Of a stretch of DNA of 64,000 nucleotides, positions 24,021 to 34,276 are shown one piece after another (position 1 is the stretch's first letter; each line of letters starts with the position of its first letter). This DNA is from Lonicera japonica (Eukaryota > Streptophyta > Magnoliopsida > Dipsacales > Caprifoliaceae). Both the position numbers and the translations under genes were made by a program. The notes beneath the pieces are model-generated. The model searched no databases. It was not told the DNA's origin and saw nothing but the letters and a program-made list of their open reading frames with translations. The stretch is from the NCBI GenBank assembly GCA_021464415.1, contig CM038471.1:34755234-34819233 (forward strand), given 5' to 3'.

Positions 24021-25262
24021 ATGTATCAACCTTCTCGCCCCCGTCGCCAACGAAAGAGTGTACCACAAGTTGGTTCATCATCGGGTCAACCAACTCAAGC
24101 TCCACCACCGCCCTTGTTCATCTCCGGTGAGGCGGAAGCAAAGTTCAACACCGACTATTCAACACGGGCTATCGTGGAAGGTAAACAATTTAACTTTCAA
24201 CTATTTGCCTCAAATGGATTGCATGTTGCTGAATTGTTTCAAAATCAAGGAATCATTAACTTCTTGAATATTCGTGAGAATGTGTACCCAAGACTTATAA
24301 GGCTATTCTACGCAAACTTACATCATCCAATTCGTGACTCTGGGCGTGCAAATAAAACTCGTTTAGTTACACTCTTGAACGGACAACGGATCAGCTTTAA
24401 TAAGAATGAGTTGGCTGAAATATTTGGTTTTCCCACTGAAAATGTAACGGAAGTTCTTTCCAATTTTGGAGATCTTCTAGGCTTTAATAGGGAAGCGGCC
24501 AAAGGAATTCTACTTAAACGTAGATTTTGTAATGTGCAAGTAGAAATAAAAGCCGTAATGCTCAAACTCGATGCTCGTCTCATACATTCAATCCTAGAGT
24601 ATTCAATTATCCCAAAGAGCGGTAGCCGAGCTTCACTCAATGCTTTGGAACTATTTTTGGTATGGGCAATTGTCATGGGACATAGATTGGATTATGCTAG
24701 TCTAATGTTTCATCATCTCCTAGAAATCACTAATCGCCGAAGGCAAGGGTTGGTCTATGGAATAGCTCTTACTCAATTGTTTAAATTTTACAATATCCAA
24801 CGCGAGAATGAAGTTGATGCTATCATACCCACACGTGATGAGACCTATAGTGACAAAGTAATTCGATTGATGAAATAAAACATAATTGGTGGGGAATGGA
24901 CTGCAAATGATCCTCGAGATCAAGATGAAAGTGGTGGTGAAGGCGATGCATCATCCGAAGAAATGGGTGAAGAAGAAGAGGAAGCCGAAGAAGCAGAGAG
25001 CGAGGATTCCGACCTCCCTGAAACCATGACCTATCAAGGCCATAGCTCATCCTCCAATGCCGCATTGCTTCAAGCTATTCAAGGGTTATCGGGTCAAGTT
25101 CAAGCCCTCTCAACTAACATGACGAACCGCTTCAATCGCATTGAAGATCGTCAAAGAGCTCATGAGGAAGCATTTCTTCGCTACCATCCGGAGCATGTTT
25201 TTTCGGTTTGGAACCCATACCCTGTTGACCAAGGTTGGGGAGAATGGCCGCAAGACCCATAA
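24021..25262 (+). pseudogene. Extra ORF of SIRE/Maximus-type copia, plant-transposon-protein-like, one internal stop
   Basis: One frame of 413 codons runs from ATG 24021 to TAA 25260-25262, broken by a TAA at 24876-24878. The N-terminus is basic and Pro-rich (RPRRQRKSVPQ, APPPPL). A globular middle follows (FNFQLFASNGLHVAEL, NVYPRLIRLFYANL, FNKNELAEIFGF, LNALELFLVWAIVMGHRLDY). After the stop come an acidic block (GEEEEEAEEAESED) and a possible coiled coil (LSGQVQALSTNMTNRFNRIE). The middle resembles the 'putative plant transposon protein' domain (PF20167) found after pol or alone in plant genomes. I see no signal peptide or fusion-type membrane segment, so an envelope role is not supported. 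Confidence 0.7.
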
Positions 25263-25659
25263 GATCCGCAAGAGTAGAAGTTTGGGTTCTCTCCTTTTTG
25301 TTGACAACAAAGGGGAAGAAGTATGTGTGTTAGAGTGTTTGGTACACACTCTCTTTGAACTTATTTAAGTTTTTAAGTTTGATACTTCTATGTCTTTAAG
25401 TTTTCTATGTCTTTAAGTTTTAAGACTTAAGTATTTTGAATTTAAAGTGTTTGGTACACACTCCTTTTAACTCCTTTAAGTTTCTTGGTTTGGATATTCT
25501 AAGTTTTCTAAATTTAAGTTTTTTATTATGATCTTTATAAAATCTCTTATGCGTGCTTGCTATATTCATTTTATGCATAGTTTAAGGGGGAGTTTTCCCG
25601 TTAGAAAACTCATCTAATGATCGTAATTGCAAACACACATTAACTTATTGTTATCATCA

Positions 25660-25675
25660 AAAAGGGGGAGATTAT
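25660..25675 (+). promoter_or_regulatory. Polypurine tract of copia lineage B
   Basis: AAAAGGGGGAGATTAT lies directly before the TG of the 3' LTR. It would prime plus-strand DNA synthesis. A second purine run, TTAAGGGGGAG, lies at about 25582. Confidence 0.75.
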
Positions 25676-27035
25676 TGACTTGATAACTCAATAATCTTGT
25701 TTTGATAATAACAAAATAAACTATGTGTAATTTAACTTAGTTTATGTTTGAAGTTATAGCCACTATAATTGATCATACACGGATTTAAATCAAAAAGACT
25801 GGAATCAAGATCATCCATCTACAAGCATTACACCTCAATCAAACCTCTTGACAATCACGCCTTCAATAGCATCTCTATGAAGAACGAAAAGCCAAGGAAG
25901 AAAAGGAAACGAAGACAAATACAAAGCTCTCGAAGACTCTTTGATATTTATAAATTAAGTGAGTGTTTAGATTTTGTGTAAAAAGATATCATTATTGATT
26001 TATATAGCTCATACAATGCTTTAACATGACAAGATTGATCAAAACTAGTTTTACCTTGAAAAACATTTTTTTTTTTACCGAAAACTAGTAATCTTAAAAA
26101 TATTCTCTATAAATTTATATGAACAATTTTTGTTACAAAAACTATATTAGGAGTCTTAGATACTCATATTTTAACTTCCCCAAGCCCCAAAATTGATTTT
26201 GGAGTTAAACTCCAAAAGTGTGAAAAATTGGATTTTTGGCAAAATTGGCCTAGACCAGTGGACTCCATCAGTCGACTGATGAGCTTGCTCAGTCGACTGA
26301 TGGCCCAGAAACTAGCCGTTGGATTTTTCACTTTTAGCACTTTTTGCCCATAACTTTCTTCTCTCTTTTCAAACGGCTCTAAATTTTTATACCCTATATA
26401 TATGATGTTTTGGAGTCATTTTAACACACTTGAATGATCATAAAAACTCATATTTCATATATCCACATTATTCAAGTTTTGAAAGCAAATTCATTGATCA
26501 ATCTTTTCATTCATTGAGCTTATATTCATTGATCAATTTTGATATCTCTTAGTGTGAGCTTCCTTTGTAATTCATCATACACAAGAGCTATTGTACATTG
26601 GTGTTAGTCACCAAATCTCGTTCAAATCTTTATTGTGAGAGGTGTATCTCATAGAAATAGCAAGAGGGGTTTCTTGTGAAAGTATTGAAAGTGTTTTCAA
26701 TACTTGTGAGAGTGTGTGATAAGAATACACTTGTAGAGGTTTGATCTTCACCCGAAAGGAGATCGGTTATAGTGGAAATTCTCGGGGAACTAACAGAGCG
26801 CGGAGTAGGGGTTTTCAAGCCGAACCGTGTGGACAAAAAGTCTTTGACTTTGATCGGTTCTATCATTCTATCTCTTACTCTATTATATTGTGCTAGTTAT
26901 TCATTTTGCTTGGAATTATCTTTGTTATTAATTGCTTGATAAATATAGATATAATATTTTCAAATTGATTTTAAAAATCCGATTAAATTTTAAAAACCCT
27001 ATTCACTCCCCCTCTAGGGTATTTTTCGACCTACA
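25676..27035 (+). repeat. 3' LTR of copia lineage B (about 1.36 kb)
   Basis: It starts TGACTTGATAACTCAATAAT after the polypurine tract and ends CCCCCTCTAGGG...GACCTACA, a typical end for long SIRE-type LTRs. It holds two CAGTCGACTG palindromes (26269, 26290) about 100 bp upstream of TACCCTATATATATGATG (26389), which may be the TATA region. No intact partner 5' LTR is present, because the left LTR of the locus belongs to another family. Confidence 0.75.
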
Positions 27036-28266
27036 GTAATTTTATAAATCTTACACAATCCAACAAAAACACTTATTACAATTACATATTACATTTAACA
27101 TCTCATGAGATTTTATTTTTTAAAAATATTGCAAGACATCTTCAATCTTAATCTCGCTAAAAATGTCTTGTTCAATGTACGTCACTAAACAATAATTTAT
27201 AAATTTATCTCCATTTCTATTAAGGCATGTAAAAATATATATGAAAATTTTTGTCTCTCTAGAATTCTGTTTTCTTTTTCTCTACATTTTCTTATTCTGC
27301 TATTTCTCTCTAAATTATCTTCTAGATCTCTTTTTCACCTCTAAACTCTCTTACTCTAGAATTTATGTTCCTCTCCTCAATTTCTCTATATTCATTCATT
27401 AGTATGCTTTATAATTTTAGGTTCAGGATCTGTTCAAGCCAGATCCTGACATAACCACTCTCTCATTTTTTCCCTCTTTCAAGGACACTGAATTTGGGGG
27501 TAAAATCGAATCCATATATTTTGATGTTGTGCTTTAAGCCGCCTCACAGAGAGAAAAATGTGAAGTGAGAGAAAGATGATTGACTACCTTTGAGCTTTAT
27601 CACAGACAGAGGAGTTTTGTTGGTGATGAAACAATGAAGGACGGGAGAGTGTTCACACTCGTACAGAGATGGGTCGCTAGCAATGGTGTGCGTAGCACCT
27701 AGTGGGTAGGGGCGAAGGAGAGATGGAGAAAGAGATCCACCAGTGGAGATGGAGAATGAGAGAGACTGGCGGTGGAGACGGAGATGATGGGAACAACAGT
27801 GGGGATGGGAGTTTGAAACTAGAGCACGGTAATAAGGAAAAGAATGGCGTGTTTGAATCCCCTGTTATTCTTCTTATTATTTTATGGGTTTATTTCAATT
27901 TTAATTTAACTTTATTAGTTTAATTAATTAATTATGGTTGTTAATTGGAAGGTGGTAAAGGAGGGTGTTTGTGGTAAATTTTTAAAAACTTGGGGGTGTA
28001 AGATGTAGAGGGTATTTGTGACAAAAAATGGGGTACATTTATCAGCCCCCTTAAAATTTAGGGTAGAAAGCGAGGAATAGATAAGATACATTATTATTTG
28101 TTTTTAAGTTGCATTTTTCTAAAAATTTTAAGGCCATGTAAAATTACTCACCTATCTATCTAGAACTGTAGAAAGCAAAGTAGCGAAAAGAAGTAATGAC
28201 AATACTTTTTTATAACGTAATTATTGAATCCACATCTATATAAATATATTTGAGACTTTTTTATTA
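27036..28266. other. Intergenic DNA with a MITE fragment
   Basis: No reliable gene. The open frame at 27702-27923 is low complexity (MRETGGGDGDD). At about 27960-28070, GGAGGGTGTTTGTGGTAAA and GGGGGTGTAAGATG resemble ends of the GGGTG...GTGTTTGTGA MITE family seen at 53140 and 63232. Confidence 0.4.
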
Positions 28267-28275
28267 TAAAGTAAT

Positions 28276-29082
28276 GGGTGATTTAGACTTGTTTCTTCTT
28301 GTTAATAAGATATTAGATGCCAAAGTTTACCATAATATGATTTTGGGTCTTAATTTGGATAGATTCTGCTAGTCAATATGGTCAACCGTTAGCTCATTTA
28401 ATTTTTTACTCAATTTACCCATTTTGCCTCTAAGCAGTTCATTAAAAAGAAAAAAGAAAAAAATATTAAAAGAAAATAAAGAGAAAAAGGAATTGCCAGT
28501 ACTCACTACCAACTGACCCCCCTAAAGGTGTTGTGGCGAACCCAAAAACCGAACAGTCGAACCATACTGCGCCAAACCAATTTGTAAAAAAACGAACCCA
28601 AAGAAAAACCGAGACAAATAAACCGAACTGAAACCAAATATGTTTGGTTTGTGTTTGGGGCGTGACACTGTAAAACCCAACATAAATAAACGGAATCATT
28701 TAATAAGTGATTCGAAAATAATATTACTTCATTATTTAAAATTTTATGTTTTTAAAAGTTAAAAAGTCTAGTGAGAAATCGACTATTTGATCTATTATGA
28801 ATATTAACGTTATATTATAATTATAAAAGTTAATATTATAGTTGGTGGTGGGTACTACTATCTCATTTTCTTTACTTTCTTTTGATATTTTTTTCTTTTC
28901 CTTTTTAACGAATTGGGTAGGGAGAAAATGAGTAAACTGGGTAAAAAATTGAATAAGCTAACAGTTGACCGCGTTGACTAATGGGATCTATCCAAATTGG
29001 CACCCAAAATTATATTATAATAAACTTTAACACTTAATATCTAATTAATAACAATAAACGGCAACCAAAGTCTGAATCATCC
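28276..29082. mobile_element. Mutator-type (MULE) element with long terminal inverted repeats
   Basis: Identical 9-bp duplications TAAAGTAAT flank it at 28267-28275 and 29083-29091. The ends are GGGTGATTTAGACTT (left) and, inverted, GGATGATTCAGACTT (right). The similarity continues for about 230 bp, including matched blocks AATTTGGATAGAT, GTTAGCTCATT / GTTAGCTTATT and AATTTTTTAC. The centre (28500-28690) holds AACCGAAC-type sequence. There is no transposase. Long inverted repeats and 9-bp duplications are diagnostic of Mutator-like elements. Confidence 0.85.
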
Positions 29083-29091
29083 TAAAGTAAT

Positions 29092-31187
29092 TTAAATATA
29101 CATTGGTTCATTTTACACATAGTCGCACATATAGAACTTCTAGTTTAATACGAAAATGAAAAAATGCAAGACAGTTTACTTCTTTTTTTTAAACGTGTAC
29201 ATCGCGCGAAGAAACAAGTCATGACCTCCGTAGTGGATAATGGATTTTGGGTGTAAAGCAATTTAGAGATATGGAAACATTCATCTCGCTTATGCTGAGG
29301 GTCACATTTATTGAAAAAAATTTAACCTTGAGCAACATCAACTCTTCCTTCAACTTTTTCTTATGTTTAAATTTGAGGAGAAAAATGTTCCAACTTTCCT
29401 CTTCATCTCTTTATGTTTAAAGAGTCTCCAAAATTATCTTCAAATATGAGAAGGAAAGGGCTAACAATCATAAAATAAAAGTATAAATTTATAATTTTAT
29501 AATTTTTTTTAAATAATTAGCATTTAACGATTTTAAACACTCAATGATGGAGAATATAGGAGAAAATGGGAGTTGCTCTTATATGCGAAGTAGGTGGTGT
29601 AGTGTCAAACCACGCTCCCGATCCCGTAGTTTTTTGAAAATTTGCATGGTATTCCTTAGGTTTATTTTTTTAAAAAAAAATTGAGTAATAATGTTATTAT
29701 TTTATTATGTATAAACATGCTCTATCTTATTAGCCTTTTCAAGAAGAGGTCTAAGTTCAAATCTCGTTCAAAGTGGGAGATTTTCGTTATTATTATAATA
29801 GAGGAAATAAACTTAAACCTTCCCAGTTCTTTTTCTTTTTTTTCCTTTTAAAAAATATATAAATACAAACTCTAATCTTACATACAATGAGATTTACTAG
29901 TACAAAAATACGGAGAAAACAACATGCAACAATTGCGGATTTTTCTTGGTTAGCTTATTTTAATCTTGTTTTTTTTTATAATTACTTTTATATCAAAAAA
30001 AAAAAGTGATTGTGTTTTGGCTCTTCAAATTCAAAATTTTGGATTTGCGACTAAAACCATGTCACCTCCCATCCTTTTTTTTTAATTTGTTTATGGTTCA
30101 AACTATAAAAAGATGGGTATAATTAACTAGATTTTATTCGTGATGGCACATAGTTCACTGGTGAGTTATTTCATTTTAAATAGAAAATATTACCAAAATT
30201 TGGAATGTCAAATTACTTTTAGATAAATTGTTAAGATTTTCTCAACTTTATTTATTTTTCTCACGCTAGAGCAGCCTTTCACTTTACATACACACTAGAT
30301 TTTTACACATACGATATTACGATGTATTTGCAATGTAAATATAAGTGATTTAAGAAAAAAAATATAATAAGTAATTCAATGGTAGAACATATATTAATAC
30401 TCCTACAAGTGTAAAAGTTCAAATTATATTACTTACGCTTAAATATCAAAATTGATAGTAGATAAATCCTTAATATTAGTTAAATACATTTCACTATGTT
30501 AACGTTCTAATTCACAAATTATTTTCCTCCTTCATTCTTTTAAGCCTAATTTCATAAACTATTTGTAAAAAAATATTAATAGGAGGACATGAACCAATTA
30601 TCGGCACAAATTATAATCACGTGTAACACAAATTTTAATAATTATTGTACGTACTACAAGTTCTAACAGTAATAATAAAAATAAATTATAATAAAATAAA
30701 TAATCTTTCCGTTTTCTTATTTTGGCGGTGTGAACAACATAATTCGAACTTGGACTAACACGAGAGATACTCAGAATGTCAATCAATATGCTAAATGTTA
30801 GTTTTAAAATTATGTTTTTCTTTAAAATGTGCAGTAAAAGTAAAAGTAAAAAGTAAACGGGAGAGAGAGAGAGAGAGATACCGGAAAGGAACAGGCTTGC
30901 ATAAAAATAAGAAAAATAAAAATGATGATGATGATGATGTGTATTACTTCCTGCGAATATGATATTTCCCTTTCTAAAAGACGGCCGGAAGTAAAGCTGT
31001 GCGGCCCTTTCTATCTCCCCCGAAATTTCTCGCAAGTCAAACTCCACCTCTCAAATCAAATTGAGAGAAAGAGAGAGAGGGGGGGGGGGGGGGGAAGGCT
31101 CCGTTTGTTGGGCGCCATTCGAATGCTATTCTTTTTTTATTAATCCTCCCTCCCTCCCTCTGTTGCTTTTATTACGTATTGGAGTAA
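29092..31187. other. AT-rich intergenic DNA before an orphan promoter
   Basis: No gene is seen. Near the end there is a (GA)n run at about 30859-30878, a (GAT)n run at 30920-30938 and a run of 16 G at 31079-31094. The open frame at 30598-31047 is a low-complexity shadow. Confidence 0.5.
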
Positions 31188-31195
31188 TATATAAA
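31188..31195 (+). promoter_or_regulatory. TATA box of an orphan promoter
   Basis: TATATAAA lies about 30 bp before a CT-rich segment typical of plant transcript leaders, including a (CT)n run at 31253-31274. The upstream 250 bp are richer in G and C than the surroundings. Transcription would start near 31220. Confidence 0.6.
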
Positions 31196-31219
31196 GCAAG
31201 CGACCAATTCCTAAACTAG

Positions 31220-31835
31220 AAAAAAGAAAAAGAAAAGAAATTGAAATTGAAATTCTCTCTCTCTCTCTCTCTCTTCAACTTGACTACCTCTCTATTGCTT
31301 ATCAACTATTCAACTCTACATTGAACTACCTTACAAGACTCTCTCTCCTGTTCTTAATCAAATTGAACTTGTTCTTTACTCCGATCTTCACCTGTTGCTA
31401 CTGCAAAGACCAAGTATCGTACCTGCTGGTGAGCAATTCTCATAATTCGACTCTACTTCTTCGTTTTTCTGACGCCAATTCATCGTTTGCGGCATTATTT
31501 GTGTTTTCTAGGTAGGGTTTTGATTTTCTTCTCTTCTCTTCTCTTGAGAATTTCTGTTTTTCTGTTCTACGCAGTAATCAACGTTTAAATTAAATGCCTC
31601 AATTTCGTTCCCGTTAAATCTGGAGTGGTGCTGAGAAGATTGTGGTTTTAACTAATCTTTATGGTTTCAATTTGCTGAATTTGATATAGCTTCAATGTTT
31701 CTTTTGTGTTGAAGTTAGCAATTTTGTCCATATCTGGACCAATTTATTTTGTTTGGCTGATGAAATTTAAAGCTAGGATGTATTTGATTTGATTGACTAA
31801 CCAAGTTTATGTTGCAGAATGAGATAACTTTGGTG
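31220..31835 (+). other. Orphan 5' leader exon and first intron with no gene behind
   Basis: A CT-rich, ATG-free stretch runs to a good donor at 31429 (CTG|GTGAGC). A T-rich stretch of 388 bp follows, ending in the acceptor TATGTTGCAG at 31817. The next bases, AATGAGATAACTTTGGTGAG, lead into CACTA subterminal DNA at about 31850. This looks like the untranslated first exon, first intron and second-exon start of a host gene whose coding part was displaced. Which gene it belonged to is unknown. The NRPE1-like exons downstream on the same strand are one candidate, with no direct evidence. Confidence 0.5.
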
Positions 31836-32496
31836 AGATGCCATGTTACTTGTTCTACGTCGTTCAAGTATACACGTCGTGTATCTTACTTACGTAAGGT
31901 ACGTCTCTTAAGCTTTGTCGCCCATAACATAAACTAATTAGATCATCTAGGCGACATAACCATACGTCGCCTATGTGGTCATTCTTTGACTTTAAGTACA
32001 ATCGTCGCCCAAGTAAGAAACCTAGGCCAACGTCGCCTAAAATCTAGTCAAAGTTAACTCTGCTTTGATTATTTAGATTCGCCTATTCTTACTTGAGCGA
32101 CGTACGTATTGTACTTACGTCGCTTAAGGTCAGAGCAGAGTTGACTTTGATTAGACTTTGGGCGACGTACTTATTTTACTTACATCGCCAAAGGGAATTA
32201 AAATAATAATAGAAATTTCTTGTTTCTGTGTGCACCCCACGCGTGCACTTCTATACAAATAACCTGCATTACAAACCAATTTCATTCATTTAAACATCCT
32301 GCCCAATCGTTCATATTTTTCATTCATTCAAATATCAAACATTCAATTATTCAAATATCTAAGCATTCAACCATTCAAATATCTAAGCATTCAATTAAAT
32401 GTTCAAAACGTTTATAAATTATAGCAATGTCCTACAAAACTGTTTTAAAAACTTTACAATCATGTAAAATTGATCAATAAGAAAATAAACCTAAAA

Positions 32497-34268
32497 CTAT
32501 CCTTCGTTGGAGTCATCGGATGGTGGAGCTCTCATATTCATCTGCCTCGCCATTTCTGCAAGCTGGGCTAGTACCCTCGCTTCGAACTCCAGCCGCTCCT
32601 TATCTCGCTCCTGCCGTTCCCTCTCGAGCTGTCTCTCACGCTCATGCCGATCCCGTCTTTCCTGTTAAAGACGCTTCTCCAGTTCCTTTTGATTTGCCCT
32701 AAGTCTGGCGAACTCCTCCTCAATCGCGGCGTTTTGGGGCTCCGATTGTGATGGTCCTCTTGTCCTTGGCTGCTTGGCGACATCGCTGCAAAAGCCGGGA
32801 ACCCTGGTCCCTCTCGAAAAACTGACCACCCTCTCCATAAGCCCGATTTCTACATCAACAAAGAGTCTCGGCGGGGCTGTGACTGAGGCCGGCGAGGCGC
32901 CATCTAATGTATCCTCGATCGAAGGCATACTCGCCACCAACGAGGCAACCGCCTCGTCGCTCGCCTGCTGAACCCACAACTGCAAATAGTAATAAATATA
33001 ATTAATGAATTTTTTATTACAAATAATTAATCATAATGATCGAATTTCTTATTACAAATAACTAGCAATAAATGTAATGAATTAATAAATAATAAACTTA
33101 CCGTGCCCTTGGGATTAAATTTCTTGTACATGTCTATGTAAGTCTTCGCATGAGGAGCTTGTTCGCCTTTTTTCGTGTACTCATCAGCCCGAGCTGCAAA
33201 AGGCCTGGCCCCTCCGCTGTGGGGCCTCTTGTTTGTCGAGGCCCGGACCGCTTTTATTTGCTCGCTCTGCCTCTGCAAGATACATAAGATATAAACCGTT
33301 AGAATATTTAATTGTCTTTAAATTAAGTTAGACAAATTAATTAATTTTACTTAAAATTCGGGATCCCTGAAGTGGTTGCACAACCACTGCCACTCCGCAG
33401 GCCGATGTGTGAACTCGACATGAAGGGGCAAATCTCCCAATTCCTACCAGTTTGCGTGACAGGAAGACTTTCATTGCCTAAACCGGTTGGCGGTCTTCTC
33501 GTCTAACCAGCCGGTGAGCTCTTTACGCTGGTGATCGATATCATAGTTCACTTACAAAGCAAAACAGTAGAGAGAAACATTAGTAAATTGAAATAATAAC
33601 AAACAATAAAAAAATAAAGAAAAATGCAAAACGTACCGATAAAAAATCCAGCAACCTCGTCCGCTCTGTTACCGAAAGGTCATGCCACATCGGATGGACC
33701 ATCGGACAGCGGTCTTTTATATAAGCCGAGAGGTTCGTCATGAACTGGGAGCGAACTGAGAAGGGCAGTCCCCTAATCGAATCCTCGTAGGTCACCGGGG
33801 TCCTGCCCTTCTCTTTCGTGATCGTCGCCGTTTTCTTCCTGAGTACGACTCCTCTCCTCTTATTACTCGAGGAGGCGCCGGTGGCGGTATCTATATATTA
33901 CAAGAAAATTTATTCAGTAAATTATATAAAGTTAATATAATTGCCAGCGTATAACTAAAAAATCTAATTAAGAACTTTACCTGAGTCGGTCGGCAAGTGA
34001 GTAGTAGCAAAAGTGCAGCGAATGCTGCATGTGGGTGGTGCAGGGCCCGTGCTGTCGGTAGTCGAATGAGCAGAAGGGAGGAGGGGCAGAACAAGCGGCA
34101 GGACTGATGACTCCTGCGCTGAGACTTATGGTCCGTCGACCTGGGTAGCCTGCTGCGATGCCTGCGACGCCTGCGCCGCCTACGAGGTCTAGGCCGCCTG
34201 CGATGGCTGCTACTGCTGCAGTAGGGCAAGATAGATTTCTTCCTTGCGGCTGAATCTTTCGGAGGCAT
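32497..34268 (-). pseudogene. CACTA accessory protein, Transposase_24 (Ptta/En/Spm) family
   Basis: Reading leftward from ATG 34268 (MPPKDSAARKKS), exon pieces give GLPFSVRSQFMTNLSAYIKD and WHDLSVTERTRLLDF (33795-33655), HRPAEWQWLCNHFRDPEF (about 33415-33355) and SEQIKAVRASTNKRPHSGG, FAARADEYTKKG (33278-33110). LWVQQASDEAVASLVAS follows (from about 32982), then a coiled-coil tail (RRDRHERERQLERERQERD) ending at 32497. This order is the Transposase_24 (PF03004) pattern found in the second protein of CACTA elements, thought to help bind subterminal repeats. Stops interrupt the third piece twice, and a TAA at 32665 precedes the coiled coil. It is therefore inactive. Confidence 0.75.
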
Positions 34269-34276
34269 CCTGACAT

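Larger units (their letters stand above)
18331..27035 (+). mobile_element. Chimeric Ty1/copia retrotransposon (lineage A 5' part, lineage B 3' part)
   Basis: The left LTR (18331-18605) and right LTR (25676-27035) differ in length and sequence. Coding DNA is in one frame from 19036 to 23256, yet the RNase H region occurs twice. Lineage A ends near 22783 and lineage B starts immediately after it. B carries an extra ORF downstream of pol as in SIRE/Maximus-type copia elements. The 5-bp flanks ATATC (18326-18330) and GTAAT (27036-27040) do not match. This fits either two truncated elements fused by recombination or a recombinant copy whose flanks were lost. Confidence 0.8.

Noticed and set aside
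24021..25262. Calling the extra copia ORF an envelope gene
   Set aside because: No signal peptide, fusion segment or membrane anchor is visible; position alone is weak evidence.
27702..27923. 73-codon frame with acidic Gly-rich sequence
   Set aside because: Low complexity (GGDGDDGNNSGDG) followed by a hydrophobic AT-rich tail; no support.
30598..31047. 149-codon minus-strand frame with a His run
   Set aside because: The His run comes from a (GAT/ATG)n repeat and the rest is AT-rich noise.
32220..32420. Plus-strand frame with ISKHSIIQISKHSTIQ repeats
   Set aside because: It is a translation of ATTCAAATATCTAAGCATTC-type short repeats at the CACTA edge.
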